Source of the DNA: Cobetia crustatorum
GTDB lineage: Bacteria > Pseudomonadota > Gammaproteobacteria > Pseudomonadales > Halomonadaceae
Length of the DNA: 52,988 nucleotides
NCBI RefSeq assembly: GCF_000591415.1
Contig: NZ_JEMF01000063.1
Location: 1 to 52,988 of the forward strand
Direction of reading: 5' to 3'
Notes under the pieces: generated by a model
Database searches by the model: none
The model's input: only the letters and a program-made list of their open reading frames with translations
What the model was told of the DNA's origin: nothing
Shown: positions 8,305-18,008 of the stretch, one piece after another
How the letters are laid out: every line of letters starts with the position of its first letter
Numbering within the stretch: position 1 is the stretch's first letter
Made by a program: the position numbers and the translations under genes

Positions 8305-9723
8305 TTAAGCATGTTCCTGATCGGCCTTGATGGTATCAGGCACCTCGCCGGAATATGACGTGGCAGGCAGCGTCTCGCTGTCATCGATCTGCGGCAGCAG
8401 CAGTTCGGCGATGATGGCAGTCAGGCCCCCCATGGTGATCGGCGAACGCAGTGCATCAGAGTAAGCGTGCGGCAGGGCAGACAGCACTTCTGGCACCATG
8501 CCGACACCCAAGCCCAGCCCGAGTGACAGTGCAATGATCATCATCTCGCGACGGCCAATGGTCTGTGCCATCAGGATACGAATGCCGGAGACGGCAATCA
8601 GCGCGAACATCAAGGTGGTGGTCGCGCCGAGCACTGGGCGTGGCATCTGTGTCAGCAGGGTGGCGATAAAGGGTGACAGGCCAAGCAGCAGCAGGAAGCC
8701 CGCCACATAGCGGCCGACATGACGACTGGCGATGCCAGTGAGCTGAATCACGCCGGTGTTCTGGCTGAAGGTAGTATTTGGGAAGGTACCGGCCAGCGCT
8801 GCTAGCGCTGAGTTGAGGCCATCGGCGAGCACGCCACCGCGTAGACGCTTCTGGTGCACATCATCATTGACTGGTAGTCCCGAGGCGCGCGCGCTACCGG
8901 TGAGGTCACCCACCGTCTCAATGGCCGTGATCATGAAGATGAACGCGACCGGCAAGAAGGCGGGCAACGAGAAGTCAAAGCCAGAGCTCAGCGTGGCCGG
9001 CATCGGTAGGGCGATCAGTGCTGCATCGGCCAACTGCGGGGCATCGTAGAGTCCAGCGATGGCAGCGATGGTGCAGCCTACTGCCATGCCGAGGAAAATC
9101 GAGGCGATTCTGAGCCACGGATAGCGCGAGACCTGACAGCTCAGTACCGTGATCAGCACACAGCCTGCCAGTGCAAGATTGACCGGTGCACCGAAGTCTT
9201 CTGCACCGAAGCCACCACCGATATCGGTCATGCCGACTTCGATCAGGCTCAGGCCGATCAGCATGACTACGACTCCCGTCACGACTGGTGTGATGACTCG
9301 CTTGAGCCACGGCAAGATAGTGCCGAGCACCATCTCGATCAGACTCCCAGCTAGGCAGGTACCAAATAATATCGCGAGCACCTGCTCATCCGTGGCGCCT
9401 TGGGCGCGGGCAATCAGGCCGGCGGTAATGAGTGCGGCGACAAAGCTGAAGCTAGTGCCCTGAATGCTCAACAGGCCCGAACCGAACGGGCCGACGCGCT
9501 GGGATTGAATCCAGGTCGCGATACCGGACATCACCAGAGCCATCGACAACAGGCTGGCAGTATAGGCGCCAAGGGACAGGGCGCTGGTAATGATCAGCGT
9601 GGGCGCAATGATGCCGGCCAGGCTGGCGAGTAGGTGCTGAGCACCCGCGAGTGCCGACAGTGGAGCGGACGGTTGCTCTTCCAAACCAATGAGTGGCGTG
9701 TCGAGTTGGCTGGGAGTGGCCAT
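8305..9723 (-). CDS. NCS2 family xanthine/uracil permease
   Basis: This protein of about 472 residues is a nucleobase:cation symporter-2 family permease with about twelve to fourteen membrane segments. Diagnostic motifs are FIMITAIETVGDLTGSA (the conserved glutamate segment), FPNTTFSQNTGVIQLTGIAS (the NxGxxxxT-like signature) and the following SRHVGRYVAG. These are closer to the xanthine/urate branch than to UraA. The start at 9723 was chosen because AAGGAA lies eight bases upstream and the protein then opens with MATPSQLDTPLIGL; an ATG at 9774 would add 17 residues without a ribosome site. It probably brings xanthine or urate into the cell for the guaD/xdh enzymes encoded at 11284-17867. The exact substrate cannot be read from the sequence. 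Confidence 0.9.
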   Translation of the reverse strand: MATPSQLDTPLIGLEEQPSAPLSALAGAQHLLASLAGIIAPTLIITSALSLGAYTASLLSMALVMSGIATWIQSQRVGPFGSGLLSIQGTSFSFVAALITAGLIARAQGATDEQVLAILFGTCLAGSLIEMVLGTILPWLKRVITPVVTGVVVMLIGLSLIEVGMTDIGGGFGAEDFGAPVNLALAGCVLITVLSCQVSRYPWLRIASIFLGMAVGCTIAAIAGLYDAPQLADAALIALPMPATLSSGFDFSLPAFLPVAFIFMITAIETVGDLTGSARASGLPVNDDVHQKRLRGGVLADGLNSALAALAGTFPNTTFSQNTGVIQLTGIASRHVGRYVAGFLLLLGLSPFIATLLTQMPRPVLGATTTLMFALIAVSGIRILMAQTIGRREMMIIALSLGLGLGVGMVPEVLSALPHAYSDALRSPITMGGLTAIIAELLLPQIDDSETLPATSYSGEVPDTIKADQEHA

Positions 9724-9798
9724 GGAAACGTTCCTTGTCCGTATGTGCGGAGTGACGAAGAGGGCGGAAGGCACTGAGCAGCCATCGTAGGGTCAGCA

Positions 9799-9826
9799 AT
9801 TATAAGCAAGAAGCACACCATGTTCA
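9799..9826 (-). promoter_or_regulatory. candidate sigma-70 promoter for the NCS2 permease
   Basis: On the minus strand a consensus TATAAT (complement of 9799-9804) is preceded, after a 16-base spacer, by TGAACA (complement of 9821-9826), which matches TTGACA at four of six positions. It lies about 75 bases before the permease ATG and just downstream of the terminator at 9880-9915. No experiment supports it; this is a pattern match. Confidence 0.45.
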
Positions 9827-9879
9827 GGTGATTTCTCTGTTTGATGGGTGTTTGGAGTGAGGGCCGATGGCGACAACAA

Positions 9880-9915
9880 AAAACGCCAGACCCGTTGGAG
9901 CGGATCTGGCGTTTT
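9880..9915. terminator. bidirectional rho-independent terminator
   Basis: AAAACGCCAGA (9880-9890) pairs perfectly with TCTGGCGTTTT (9905-9915), an 11-base stem with a 14-base loop. A/T runs flank both sides, so it can work in either direction. In the minus direction it ends the transcript of the small gene at 9983-10294. Confidence 0.9.
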
Positions 9916-9982
9916 CAGCGCAAGCTGATGATGCATCTCTGGCCGTAAAAGCCTCAGTCGCGAATGTCCTGGTGCTGAGTGT

Positions 9983-10294
9983 TCAGTCGAGTTTGTTGAG
10001 TCGCTGAATCTTCAAGCCAATCTCGCCTTCTGCAAAGGCACCCAGGAAGGCCTGGAAATGTTCAGATGCGACATGCACGTCGAGTGCTTCTTCATCCCAC
10101 CATTCTTCCAGTACGACGAAGTCGCCTTCCGGTACGGGCTCACCTTCCGCGACATTCTTGTCGACCGCAAAGCACTCGTACTGCAGACAGCCCTGATCGG
10201 CCTGGCTCTTCTCGATCAGTTCGACAAGTACTTCTTGGGCCTTGTCTTGCTGGTCGGCGGGGAAGGTCAGGGTAGCGATAAGTTTGAGGGACAT
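9983..10294 (-). CDS. antibiotic biosynthesis monooxygenase (ABM) domain protein
   Basis: This 103-residue protein has the dimeric ferredoxin-like ABM fold signature: a first strand (LKLIATLTFPADQQDKAQEV), a central QADQGCLQYECF segment matching the typical GCLxYE motif, VVLEEWWDEEALDVHVASEH and a terminal strand. Members such as YgiN act as small quinol or polyketide oxygenases, or have unknown substrates. The ATG at 10294 has AGGA about ten bases upstream; an earlier ATG at 10357 would add 21 residues without support. It is followed by a strong terminator and appears monocistronic. Confidence 0.85.
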   Translation of the reverse strand: MSLKLIATLTFPADQQDKAQEVLVELIEKSQADQGCLQYECFAVDKNVAEGEPVPEGDFVVLEEWWDEEALDVHVASEHFQAFLGAFAEGEIGLKIQRLNKLD

Positions 10295-10421
10295 GACGGA
10301 AATCCTGTCGTGAGCGAGTGTGAGGGAAAAGGTGTCACGTTCGCGAAGAGGGTGCAATGCGCTGCTGACTATCGGGTATCAAAGCAAAGAACTTGATCAG
10401 CAACGCGACGCCAGGTACGTC

Positions 10422-11081
10422 TTACAGGCGAGTGAACAACTCGTCTGCGGGTAAACGTGATTTCGGCAGGCCGGCATTGAAGTCGTCGTCGGTGCGATAG
10501 CCGAGACTGATGGCGACCAAGGCATTGAAGCCTTTGTCACGCAGGCCGAATTCGGCGTCCAGCCCGACCGGATCGATACCTTCAAGCGGCACTGCATCGA
10601 TGCCCATACTGGAGGCAGCGTACAAGAGGCTACCGGCATTCAGATAAACCTGCTTGTCCATCCAGTGCTGCATGTCCTTGTACTCGTGACGATGCAGATC
10701 AATGAACAGGCGACGCGCGCCATCCATCATGTCGCTGAACTGGTCACCCAGAGTGAAGCGACCATCGGTGGCTTCGCTTTCCAATACATGATCCAGGTAC
10801 TGGTCGTCGAGAGTGCTGCGGGTGCAGAACAGAACGACGTGAGAGCCATTGAGGATCTTGGGCGTGTTGAAGTCGTACTTCTCACGAGTGCCAGCACGAG
10901 CGAAACGCTCCTTGGCCTCTTCAGATTCCAGTACCAGGAAATGCCACGGCTGGGAGTTGACGCTGGACGCGCTGAAGCGCAATACCTGCTCAAGCTCATT
11001 CCAGTCTTCGGCGCTGATCTTGCGGGCCGGATCGAAGTTCTTGGTGGAGTAACGCTGCTGCATGATAGCGGTGGGAGTCAT
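10422..11081 (-). CDS. nfsB: oxygen-insensitive NAD(P)H nitroreductase / dihydropteridine reductase (NfsB-like)
   Basis: This flavin-dependent nitroreductase is about 219 residues long, the usual size for the NfsB family. The N-terminus MTPTAIMQQRYSTKNFDP carries the arginine-serine FMN phosphate contact, followed by FSASSVNSQPWHFLVL, the second FMN-binding motif. Near the C-terminus, GIDAVPLEGID and LVAISLGYRTDDD match NfsB. These enzymes reduce nitroaromatics and quinones using NAD(P)H. The ATG at 11081 was chosen because AAGGAG lies seven bases upstream; the frame is open farther upstream but that part is not conserved-looking. Confidence 0.9.
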   Translation of the reverse strand: MTPTAIMQQRYSTKNFDPARKISAEDWNELEQVLRFSASSVNSQPWHFLVLESEEAKERFARAGTREKYDFNTPKILNGSHVVLFCTRSTLDDQYLDHVLESEATDGRFTLGDQFSDMMDGARRLFIDLHRHEYKDMQHWMDKQVYLNAGSLLYAASSMGIDAVPLEGIDPVGLDAEFGLRDKGFNALVAISLGYRTDDDFNAGLPKSRLPADELFTRL

Positions 11082-11283
11082 GATGACGCTCCTTGAATTC
11101 TCAGGGGCAGGTGCCTTGCGTAGTAATGCTGGACTGCCTGCGACCTTGGTAGAGGATGGCGCCATCATAATGGGTATACTTTGCGTTGAATATCCTCGCC
11201 TCGCGCACCTTTATGGTGAATTTTCGGCATCAATGGCGAGGTTTATCGTCTTTTGTCAGTGAGTTGTCATTATCGTGATGCGC

Positions 11284-12873
11284 TTATGGCATTAATGCTG
11301 TGACAGGAGATTCAGATGAAGGAGGTGTCGACGTAACTCCTGTTGTCTCGTGCTCTGCCATCAATATGCCGCTGTATTTCCGACAACGCCCCGCCACATG
11401 CACCTCGCGAATGGCTCGGTCATCGCCCAGCATCATCAGCGCAAACAGTATCTCTTCCAGTGCGACCTGATCCGCTTGTCCCCAGCGAGTACGGCGTGCC
11501 AACAGCGGCGTAGCCGTAGGTTCGAGCACAATGACATCCGCCTCCATGCCCGGACGCAGATTGCCGATACTATCCTCGAGACGCATGGCGCGCGCATTGC
11601 CCAGCGTCAGCTGATAGAAGCCCTGCCATGGAGTCAGTGGCTGATTGGCACGCGCCGCCAGTCCGTCGGCATCATGTGCGACGGCACCGTGCAGCTGGCC
11701 GACCTGATAGGCTGCCTTGAGGCTCTCCAGCTGGCATAGGCTTGAGCCGCCGCCCACATCGGTGGCAATGCTGATGTTCATACCGAGCCTGCGTGCACTG
11801 TCACGATCAAACAGACCGCTGCCCAAAAATAGATTGGACGTCGGGCAGAAGGCGATGCTGGCACCACGTTCGGCAATCCGCGCACGCATGGCGTCATCAA
11901 GATGAATGCCGTGGGCAAAGGTGGTGCGCTCATGACTGAGCCCGACCTCTTCATACACCGCCAGATAGTCACGGCTATCGGGAAACAGCTCCGCGACCCA
12001 TTTGAGCTCATCGAGATTCTCGGCCAGGTGCGTCTGCAGGTGAAGGTCCGGCTGGCTCTTGAGCAGCTCACCGGCGGCCTTCAATTGCGCTGGTGTTGAG
12101 GTGGGGGCAAAGCGCGGTGTCAGCACATAGCCGAGACGATCACGGCCATGCCAATCGGCGATCAGGCGTTCATCATCCTTGAGGGCCGCCGGGCCTTTAT
12201 CGAGCAGTGAGGCGGGTGCATTGCGGTCCATCATCACGCGTCCGGCGTGCAGGCGCATGCCGCGTGTACGCGCTGCCGAGAACAGGGCATCAGCACTGCC
12301 AGCGTGCGATGTGGCAAATACCTGTGCGCTGGTGGAGCCGTGACGCAGCAACTCATCGAGGAACACGTCAGCAACCTCTGCGGCATATGCGGAGTCCACG
12401 AAGCGTTGCTCAGCGGGGAAAGTGTAAGTGTTCAGCCAGTCGATCAGGCAGTGACCGTAGCTTGCGATGATATCCAACTGCGGAAAGTGGACATGGGTGT
12501 CGATGAATCCCGGCATCATCAGGCCGCTGACCTTGCGCGGCGGACTCAGACACACCAGCTCGGCACAGGGGGTCGGTGTGACTGTCCTGTCAGAGGCTAA
12601 CGCCTGATAGTTGCCGACGGCCACGACGTGTCCGGCATGCATCACCAGCAGTGCGTCCGGATAGTACTCGATGGCGGCGCGCTCGTTGGCCGACATGTCA
12701 CTTTCCATGCACTCACCAGGGTCATTCACGAAGTGCAGCAAGGCACCCCGCAGTAGGCTGACATTCTCAGCACCTGTTGCGGCATCCCTTAGCGCCTGAG
12801 TCAGCCGGCCAGCGTCGAGATGATAGGCGGCTTGCTCGTGACGGGGGTGTTCATGGGAGGGGCGGTCATTCAT
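11284..12873 (-). CDS. guaD: guanine deaminase
   Basis: This 529-residue amidohydrolase converts guanine to xanthine, feeding xanthine dehydrogenase. The zinc motif GFIDTHVHFPQ appears near residues 122-132 (H127 and H129), followed by DIIASYG and TYTFPAEQRF, which are characteristic of GuaD. Later THLAENLDE, FAHGIHLDD and ATDVGGGSS supply further metal and substrate ligands. It is longer than most GuaD proteins (about 430-460) because of an extra N-terminal segment of some 60 residues before the usual strand LVMHAGHVVAVG. The start codon overlaps the xdhC stop by four bases (ATGA), which supports this start and shows translational coupling with xdhA-xdhB-xdhC. Confidence 0.93.
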   Translation of the reverse strand: MNDRPSHEHPRHEQAAYHLDAGRLTQALRDAATGAENVSLLRGALLHFVNDPGECMESDMSANERAAIEYYPDALLVMHAGHVVAVGNYQALASDRTVTPTPCAELVCLSPPRKVSGLMMPGFIDTHVHFPQLDIIASYGHCLIDWLNTYTFPAEQRFVDSAYAAEVADVFLDELLRHGSTSAQVFATSHAGSADALFSAARTRGMRLHAGRVMMDRNAPASLLDKGPAALKDDERLIADWHGRDRLGYVLTPRFAPTSTPAQLKAAGELLKSQPDLHLQTHLAENLDELKWVAELFPDSRDYLAVYEEVGLSHERTTFAHGIHLDDAMRARIAERGASIAFCPTSNLFLGSGLFDRDSARRLGMNISIATDVGGGSSLCQLESLKAAYQVGQLHGAVAHDADGLAARANQPLTPWQGFYQLTLGNARAMRLEDSIGNLRPGMEADVIVLEPTATPLLARRTRWGQADQVALEEILFALMMLGDDRAIREVHVAGRCRKYSGILMAEHETTGVTSTPPSSESPVTALMP

Positions 12874-13859
12874 GAGGCAGTCCTGTCGGTCGTCGAGTCT
12901 GATGTGACAGCGGATGAGGACTGCCGATAATCCGGTGCGGTAAAGTGCGTTCGCAGCTGGCGGGCCTCTTTACGTGATAGGCCGCACTGATCAAGTGTCG
13001 ACGCTGCTGTGGGGTCAGCCCGTGAGCTTTCGCTGATGCTGGCGTGACGGAGGGCCTCCAGCTGCAATAGTTCGGCGACCACACCAATCGCAATTTCCTC
13101 GGGGCGCTTGCCAGGAATGCCGGGCACACCGATCGGGCAGCGAATGCGTGCCAGCTCATTGGCGGCAAGGTGTGCGCGCAGGCGCTGATGAAAGCGTGCC
13201 CACTTGCTGCTGGAACCGATCAGCCCCAGCGAAGCGAGGTCGCTACGTACCGCTAGCGCGGCCACCAGCGCTTGATCTTCAACGTGATCGTGCGTCAGCA
13301 CCAGCACATGGCTGTCAGCTGCTACCGGTAGCGGATGCACGGCATCGTCACGCATTAGAATATTGAAGGTGGAACAGTGCAAATGAGGCTCGCAGCCACG
13401 GGGTCTGTGCGCTGAGGCTAGCTGCTGTTCACGCGAATCCAGCCAGTCAATTTGCCAGCCCAGCGGCGCGAGCAGGGCGACGATGGCTTGTCCCACATGG
13501 CCCGCACCAAAAAGTGCCAGCCGTGGTGCCACGGCTGGGAAGACTTCGATCAGCACCTGTACATGGCCGCCACAGCACTGTTGAGCATGTGCACCGAGCG
13601 CGACCTCTTCAAGGTGACAGCCGCTATGACCTGCGCTGAGCAGCGCGCGCGCACGTATCGCCACCAGCTGTTCGAGACGCCCGCCGCCGAGGCTATCGTG
13701 TAGTGCCGCTGGTGTAATCAACATTTTGGTGCCGGCGCCGCGCGGTGCAGAGCCTGCCACGGTGACGACCGTGGCCAATGCATGCGGTGCCAATGCGGCC
13801 TGCGCTTGCTCCAACGCCTGATACCAACGCAGAGCGGTTGATGGAGGGCTGTGCGTCAT
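12870..13859 (-). CDS. xdhC: xanthine dehydrogenase accessory protein XdhC
   Basis: This 329-residue XdhC/CoxI-family protein binds and sulfurates the molybdenum cofactor and delivers it to XdhB. The N-terminal domain contains VTVAGSAPRGAGTKMLI, and the C-terminal Rossmann domain starts with RLALFGAGHVGQAIVALL. GLIGSSSKWARF and the CPIGVPGIPGKRPEEIAIGV motif are also typical. It overlaps xdhB upstream and guaD downstream by four bases each. The last 40 residues (ISESSRADPTAAS onward) are poorly ordered-looking and probably variable. Confidence 0.93.
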   Translation of the reverse strand: MTHSPPSTALRWYQALEQAQAALAPHALATVVTVAGSAPRGAGTKMLITPAALHDSLGGGRLEQLVAIRARALLSAGHSGCHLEEVALGAHAQQCCGGHVQVLIEVFPAVAPRLALFGAGHVGQAIVALLAPLGWQIDWLDSREQQLASAHRPRGCEPHLHCSTFNILMRDDAVHPLPVAADSHVLVLTHDHVEDQALVAALAVRSDLASLGLIGSSSKWARFHQRLRAHLAANELARIRCPIGVPGIPGKRPEEIAIGVVAELLQLEALRHASISESSRADPTAASTLDQCGLSRKEARQLRTHFTAPDYRQSSSAVTSDSTTDRTAS

Positions 13860-16330
13860 GGTGTCACCTGATGCGGTTGCACGTGTGGTGGCTGACTCTG
13901 TGAGGTCTGATCATGCAAGGATTGCTCACTCAGCCATTCATTCAGCCATTCACGCTGCACGCTGGCGGCCAGCATTACGCGTTCTGGTGTGGCAGGCGTA
14001 TCGAGGCGTACTGCGTGGCGGTAATCGCTGATCGAAGCGAGTGCATCACGTAGTGCTGCCCAGACACTCATTGCTAGCATGAGAGGAGGCTCACCGACGG
14101 CCTTGGAGCGGTAGATGCTGGCCGCTGAGTTGGGATGGCCTTCCAGTAACTGTACTCTGAGCGCCCCTGCTGGTACGTCACTGATTGCGGGGATCTTGTA
14201 AGTGGCAGGGCCATCAGTGAGCAGGCGGCCATCTTCGTTCCACTTGAGTTCCTCGCTGGTCAGCCAGCCCATGCCTTGCACGAAGCCACCTTCGATCTGA
14301 CCAATATCGATGGCCGGGTTCAGCGAGTCACCGACATCATGCAGGATGTCAGCGCCTTCGAGACGGTATTCACCGCTCAGAGTGTCCACGACGACTTCGC
14401 AGAGTGCTGCACCGAAGGCGTAGTAGTAGAAAGGATGGCCAGTACCGCGCTCACGGTCGTAATGAATATCGGGCGTGGCGTAGAAGCCTTTCTCGGATAG
14501 CGAGATGCGCTCGATATAGGCTGCCTGTACCAGCTCACCCCATGTCATCAGTACGCTGCCGGCGCTCAGGAGTTCCCCCGCCTCTAGTGTCAGGCTTGTA
14601 CGAGGTTGCGCAAGGTGCTCGGCGGCGAAGTCCAACAGTCGTGCCTTGAGACGCAGGCAGGCATCGCGCGTCGCCATGCCGTTGAGGTCCGCGCCGGAAC
14701 TTGCTGCGGTGGGTGAGGTATTGGGGACCTTGTCGGTACGGGTCGCCGTGATGCGGACCTTGTCCACCGAGAGGCCCAGTTCGCGCGCCGCGACCTGGAT
14801 CATCTTGGTGTGTAGTCCTTGGCCCATCTCGGTACCGCCGTGGTTCACCTGTACGCTGCCGTCAGTATAGATATGCACCAGCGCGCCGGCCTGGTTGAGA
14901 TGCTTGGCGGTAAACGAGATGCCGAACTTGACCGGTGTCAGTGCGAGTCCTTTCTTGACCACTGGGCTTTTTGCATTGAAAGCGCGAATCTCGGCGCGTC
15001 GCTGCCAGTAATGCCCCTCTTCCTCGAGCTGCTCGATCAACGTTGCCAGCAGTGGATGCTGATTGACGTGCTGGCCATAGTGTGTGGTGTCACGGCCTTC
15101 GCAGTAGAGGTTTCGTTTGCGAATCTCGAGCGGGTCACGTCCTAGCTGGCGTGCGATATTCTCCATCGCTGCCTCTACTGCCAGCATCCCTTGTGGGCCA
15201 CCAAAGCCACGAAAGGCAGTATTCGATGCCACGTTGGTACGGGCGCGAATACCACGCACATAGGCGTTGCCCAGGAAATAGGCATTGTCGGCATGGAACA
15301 TGGCGCGATCGACAATGGCATCTGACAGGTCCGGCGAGTGCCCACAGTCACCAGTGAGCGTGATGATGGCCGTTTCGACGCGCCCACTGTCATCAACGCC
15401 GAATTGGTAGCGATGGTGGAAGGGGTGGCGCTTGCCGGTCAGATGCATGTCATCGCCACGCGGCAAGCGCAGCCGAGCGGCGCGGCCGGTATGGCGAGCA
15501 ATCATCGCGGCCAGACACGCGACCGGCGCGGCCTGGGTTTCCTTGCCACCGAAGCCGCCGCCCATGCGACGTGTCTCGACCGTCACCGCATGGAAAGGGA
15601 CGCCCAGCACTTCGGCAATCAGTTTTTGAACTTCACTAGGGTGCTGGCTTGAGCTGTGCACCAGTATTTCATCGTCTTCGCCAGGCAGTGCAAGTGCAGC
15701 CTGACTTTCCAGATAGAAATGCTCCTGCCCGCCACTCTCAAGCTCGCCTTCCACCTGCCAGGCGGATCTTCCGAGTGCTTTCGTTACGCTCTCCAGATCA
15801 GCCGGACGGCCATTGCTCAAGCGCGCCTGGGTATGGGTGGGACGTACCAGATCCCCTTGCTGGGCGGCAACGCGTGGATCCAGTGTGATGGGTAATGGCG
15901 TGACACTCATCTTGGCCAGACGGGTAGCCTGTCGCGCGGCGCGCTCACTGTCAGCGGCGACCACGAAGAGCGCCTGTCCGTAGTGACTGATGACATTGCT
16001 GACCAATAGCGGGTCGCCGGGGAAGACGGGGCCGACATCTTGATGGCCTGGAATATCGGTAGCGCTGAGCACACAGACCACGCCGGGCGCGGCCCGCACG
16101 GCATTCAGATCGAGCGTGTCGAGCGTGCCGTGAGCCACCTCACTCATGCCGATCGCCAGATGCAGCGCGCCTTTGGGCAGCGGCAGGTCATCGACGTAAC
16201 GCGCTGTACCGCTGACATGACGCTCGGCACTTTCGTGTTTCTGAGCATGTCGCTGGCCCGTGGGGCTGTCCTTCGCCGTGCGCTCGAGAGCGTGGGCGTG
16301 ATCGGAATCAAGACTGTGCAAGGTACGCAT
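13856..16330 (-). CDS. xdhB: xanthine dehydrogenase, molybdopterin-binding subunit
   Basis: This large molybdopterin subunit, about 824 residues, oxidises hypoxanthine and xanthine to urate with XdhA. Visible landmarks are the N-terminal AERHVSGTARYVDDLPLP (family start), GGGFGGKETQAA (molybdopterin contact), FRGFGGPQG, GTEMGQGLHTKMIQVA and, near the C-terminus, SKAVGEPPLMLA, whose glutamate is the catalytic base. The ATG at 16330 has GGAGAG seven bases upstream and gives a normal-length protein. An earlier ATG at 16402 would add 24 residues. The chosen start overlaps the xdhA end by 23 bases. Confidence 0.94.
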   Translation of the reverse strand: MRTLHSLDSDHAHALERTAKDSPTGQRHAQKHESAERHVSGTARYVDDLPLPKGALHLAIGMSEVAHGTLDTLDLNAVRAAPGVVCVLSATDIPGHQDVGPVFPGDPLLVSNVISHYGQALFVVAADSERAARQATRLAKMSVTPLPITLDPRVAAQQGDLVRPTHTQARLSNGRPADLESVTKALGRSAWQVEGELESGGQEHFYLESQAALALPGEDDEILVHSSSQHPSEVQKLIAEVLGVPFHAVTVETRRMGGGFGGKETQAAPVACLAAMIARHTGRAARLRLPRGDDMHLTGKRHPFHHRYQFGVDDSGRVETAIITLTGDCGHSPDLSDAIVDRAMFHADNAYFLGNAYVRGIRARTNVASNTAFRGFGGPQGMLAVEAAMENIARQLGRDPLEIRKRNLYCEGRDTTHYGQHVNQHPLLATLIEQLEEEGHYWQRRAEIRAFNAKSPVVKKGLALTPVKFGISFTAKHLNQAGALVHIYTDGSVQVNHGGTEMGQGLHTKMIQVAARELGLSVDKVRITATRTDKVPNTSPTAASSGADLNGMATRDACLRLKARLLDFAAEHLAQPRTSLTLEAGELLSAGSVLMTWGELVQAAYIERISLSEKGFYATPDIHYDRERGTGHPFYYYAFGAALCEVVVDTLSGEYRLEGADILHDVGDSLNPAIDIGQIEGGFVQGMGWLTSEELKWNEDGRLLTDGPATYKIPAISDVPAGALRVQLLEGHPNSAASIYRSKAVGEPPLMLAMSVWAALRDALASISDYRHAVRLDTPATPERVMLAASVQREWLNEWLSEQSLHDQTSQSQPPHVQPHQVTP

Positions 16331-17867
16331 CGAGGCTCTCCGGCGGCTGAGATGAAGAGGTGTTGGCAGTATGATGGGCGGCCGAGTGTGCTGCTTGCTC
16401 ATTGAGAATCCGCTGAGCCACGCGGGGAATCAAATGACTGGCGGCCTTGAGGCGATATTCACGTGAGCCGCGTACATCTGACAATGGTGAGAAATCGGCA
16501 CCAGTAGCCTGCTCTATCATGCCTAGTGTCTGGCGGTTGAGTGTGGCCGGCGTGAGAGATTCGAGAGGTATCTCATCGAGCAGCGCTTCCAGGTGGAAAG
16601 CGCGCGCGGGAATACTAGCCATGCCGCCGAAGGCGATTCGCCAATGTTGTGCCCCTCCATCAGCATCACGGCGCCAGGCGAAGACCCCCAGCAAGGTAGA
16701 GATATCATCGTCGCGACGTTTGGATAGCTTATAGGCAGCCAGTCGTTGACTCTTGACTGGACGCGGCAGGAAAACCGAGTGGATGATCTCGTCGGGCATC
16801 AGCTGAGTGCGCTTGTAGTCGAGGAAGAAGTCTTCGAGCTTGAGAATGCGTTCACCGCGCTGATTCATCAGCTGAACATAGGCTTCAAGGGCGATCAGTA
16901 GCGGTGGCATGTCACCAATGGGTGAGGCATTGCCGATGTTGCCGCCGAGTGTGCCGCGATTACGGATTTGCTCACTGCCCAAGCGATTGAGGAGGTCCGC
17001 TGCCTCCGGATAGTGTTCACGCAATAATGGCATCAGTTGGCGATAGGTGACCGCCGCTCCCAGCCACCAGCCGGATTGGCCAGCATGCTCACCCTCATCG
17101 ATACGGCACAGCTCTGTTACCTGAGTCACGTCGAGGAGTGCGGGAAAGTCGCGCAGGCGCTGGGTGTGCTCCAGCATCAGGTCCGTCCCTCCGGCAATCA
17201 GTGGCATATCAGGCTGTGCGGTGCGTAATGCCAGTAGTGCGGCCAATGTACGGGGACGATGATAGTGGCTGTCGATGGTTGGTGTAACGATGGTCTCTGG
17301 CACTGACGCCAGCAGTAACGATGAGTGGGCAGATAGGTTGGCAGTGCCAAACTCACCTGCCAGTAGTCGGTGGGCAGCCTCGCGAATGGGACGATAGCCG
17401 GTACAGCGGCAGAGATTTCCGCCGAGTGCGTGGTCTATCAACGTATCACGCTGGCGGTCATCAAAGACGTTGCCCTGGCTCACATGCTGCTGGTGACTGG
17501 CATGCAGTACGGCCAGACTGATGGCGATACCTGGCGTGCAAAACCCGCACTGGCTGGCATGCGTGGCGACCAGCGCCTGCTGTACGGGAGACAGTGCAGG
17601 TGTCTTGCTATCAGGCGATGCTAATCCCTCTACGGTGATCAGCTCGCAGCCCTCCAGTTGGTGCGCTGGCATCAAGCAGGCATTGGCGGTAGTGAGAGAT
17701 TGGCCCGGTGTCTGCAACGCTATCGTGCAAGCACCGCAATCGCCAGAAGCGCAGCCCTCCTTGGTGCCATCATGCCCCAGTGAATCGCGCAGTACCTCCA
17801 GCACGGTGGTGCCTGGGGGGGGCGAGGGCAGACGACACGCGCGGCCATTCAAGGTGAAGTCGATCAT
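16308..17867 (-). CDS. xdhA: xanthine dehydrogenase, FeS/FAD subunit
   Basis: This 519-residue small subunit carries the electron-transfer centres. The 2Fe-2S domain shows GTKEGCASGDCGACTIAL; the second cluster domain shows QCGFCTPG and GGNLCRCTGYRPI. The FAD-binding domain follows, with PLIAGGTDLMLEHTQ and RNRGTLGGNIGNASPIGDMP. The order (FeS, FAD) and length match bacterial XdhA. It is the first gene of the xdhA-xdhB-xdhC-guaD operon. A RutR-type palindrome lies about 140 bases upstream of its ATG, so a RutR-like repressor probably controls the operon. Confidence 0.95.
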   Translation of the reverse strand: MIDFTLNGRACRLPSPPPGTTVLEVLRDSLGHDGTKEGCASGDCGACTIALQTPGQSLTTANACLMPAHQLEGCELITVEGLASPDSKTPALSPVQQALVATHASQCGFCTPGIAISLAVLHASHQQHVSQGNVFDDRQRDTLIDHALGGNLCRCTGYRPIREAAHRLLAGEFGTANLSAHSSLLLASVPETIVTPTIDSHYHRPRTLAALLALRTAQPDMPLIAGGTDLMLEHTQRLRDFPALLDVTQVTELCRIDEGEHAGQSGWWLGAAVTYRQLMPLLREHYPEAADLLNRLGSEQIRNRGTLGGNIGNASPIGDMPPLLIALEAYVQLMNQRGERILKLEDFFLDYKRTQLMPDEIIHSVFLPRPVKSQRLAAYKLSKRRDDDISTLLGVFAWRRDADGGAQHWRIAFGGMASIPARAFHLEALLDEIPLESLTPATLNRQTLGMIEQATGADFSPLSDVRGSREYRLKAASHLIPRVAQRILNEQAAHSAAHHTANTSSSQPPESLDAYLAQS

Positions 17868-18008
17868 GCGGGCATCCTGTCAGGTCGTATTGTCATTGTG
17901 GTGCCTTGTACTCAAGGACGCGCGCATGCGGCGACGATGGCCAGCATTGAGCATTTACGGCGTCTAATCATCAGTTTACCCCTGCCATTCTGTATTTCCA
18001 GCTACAAT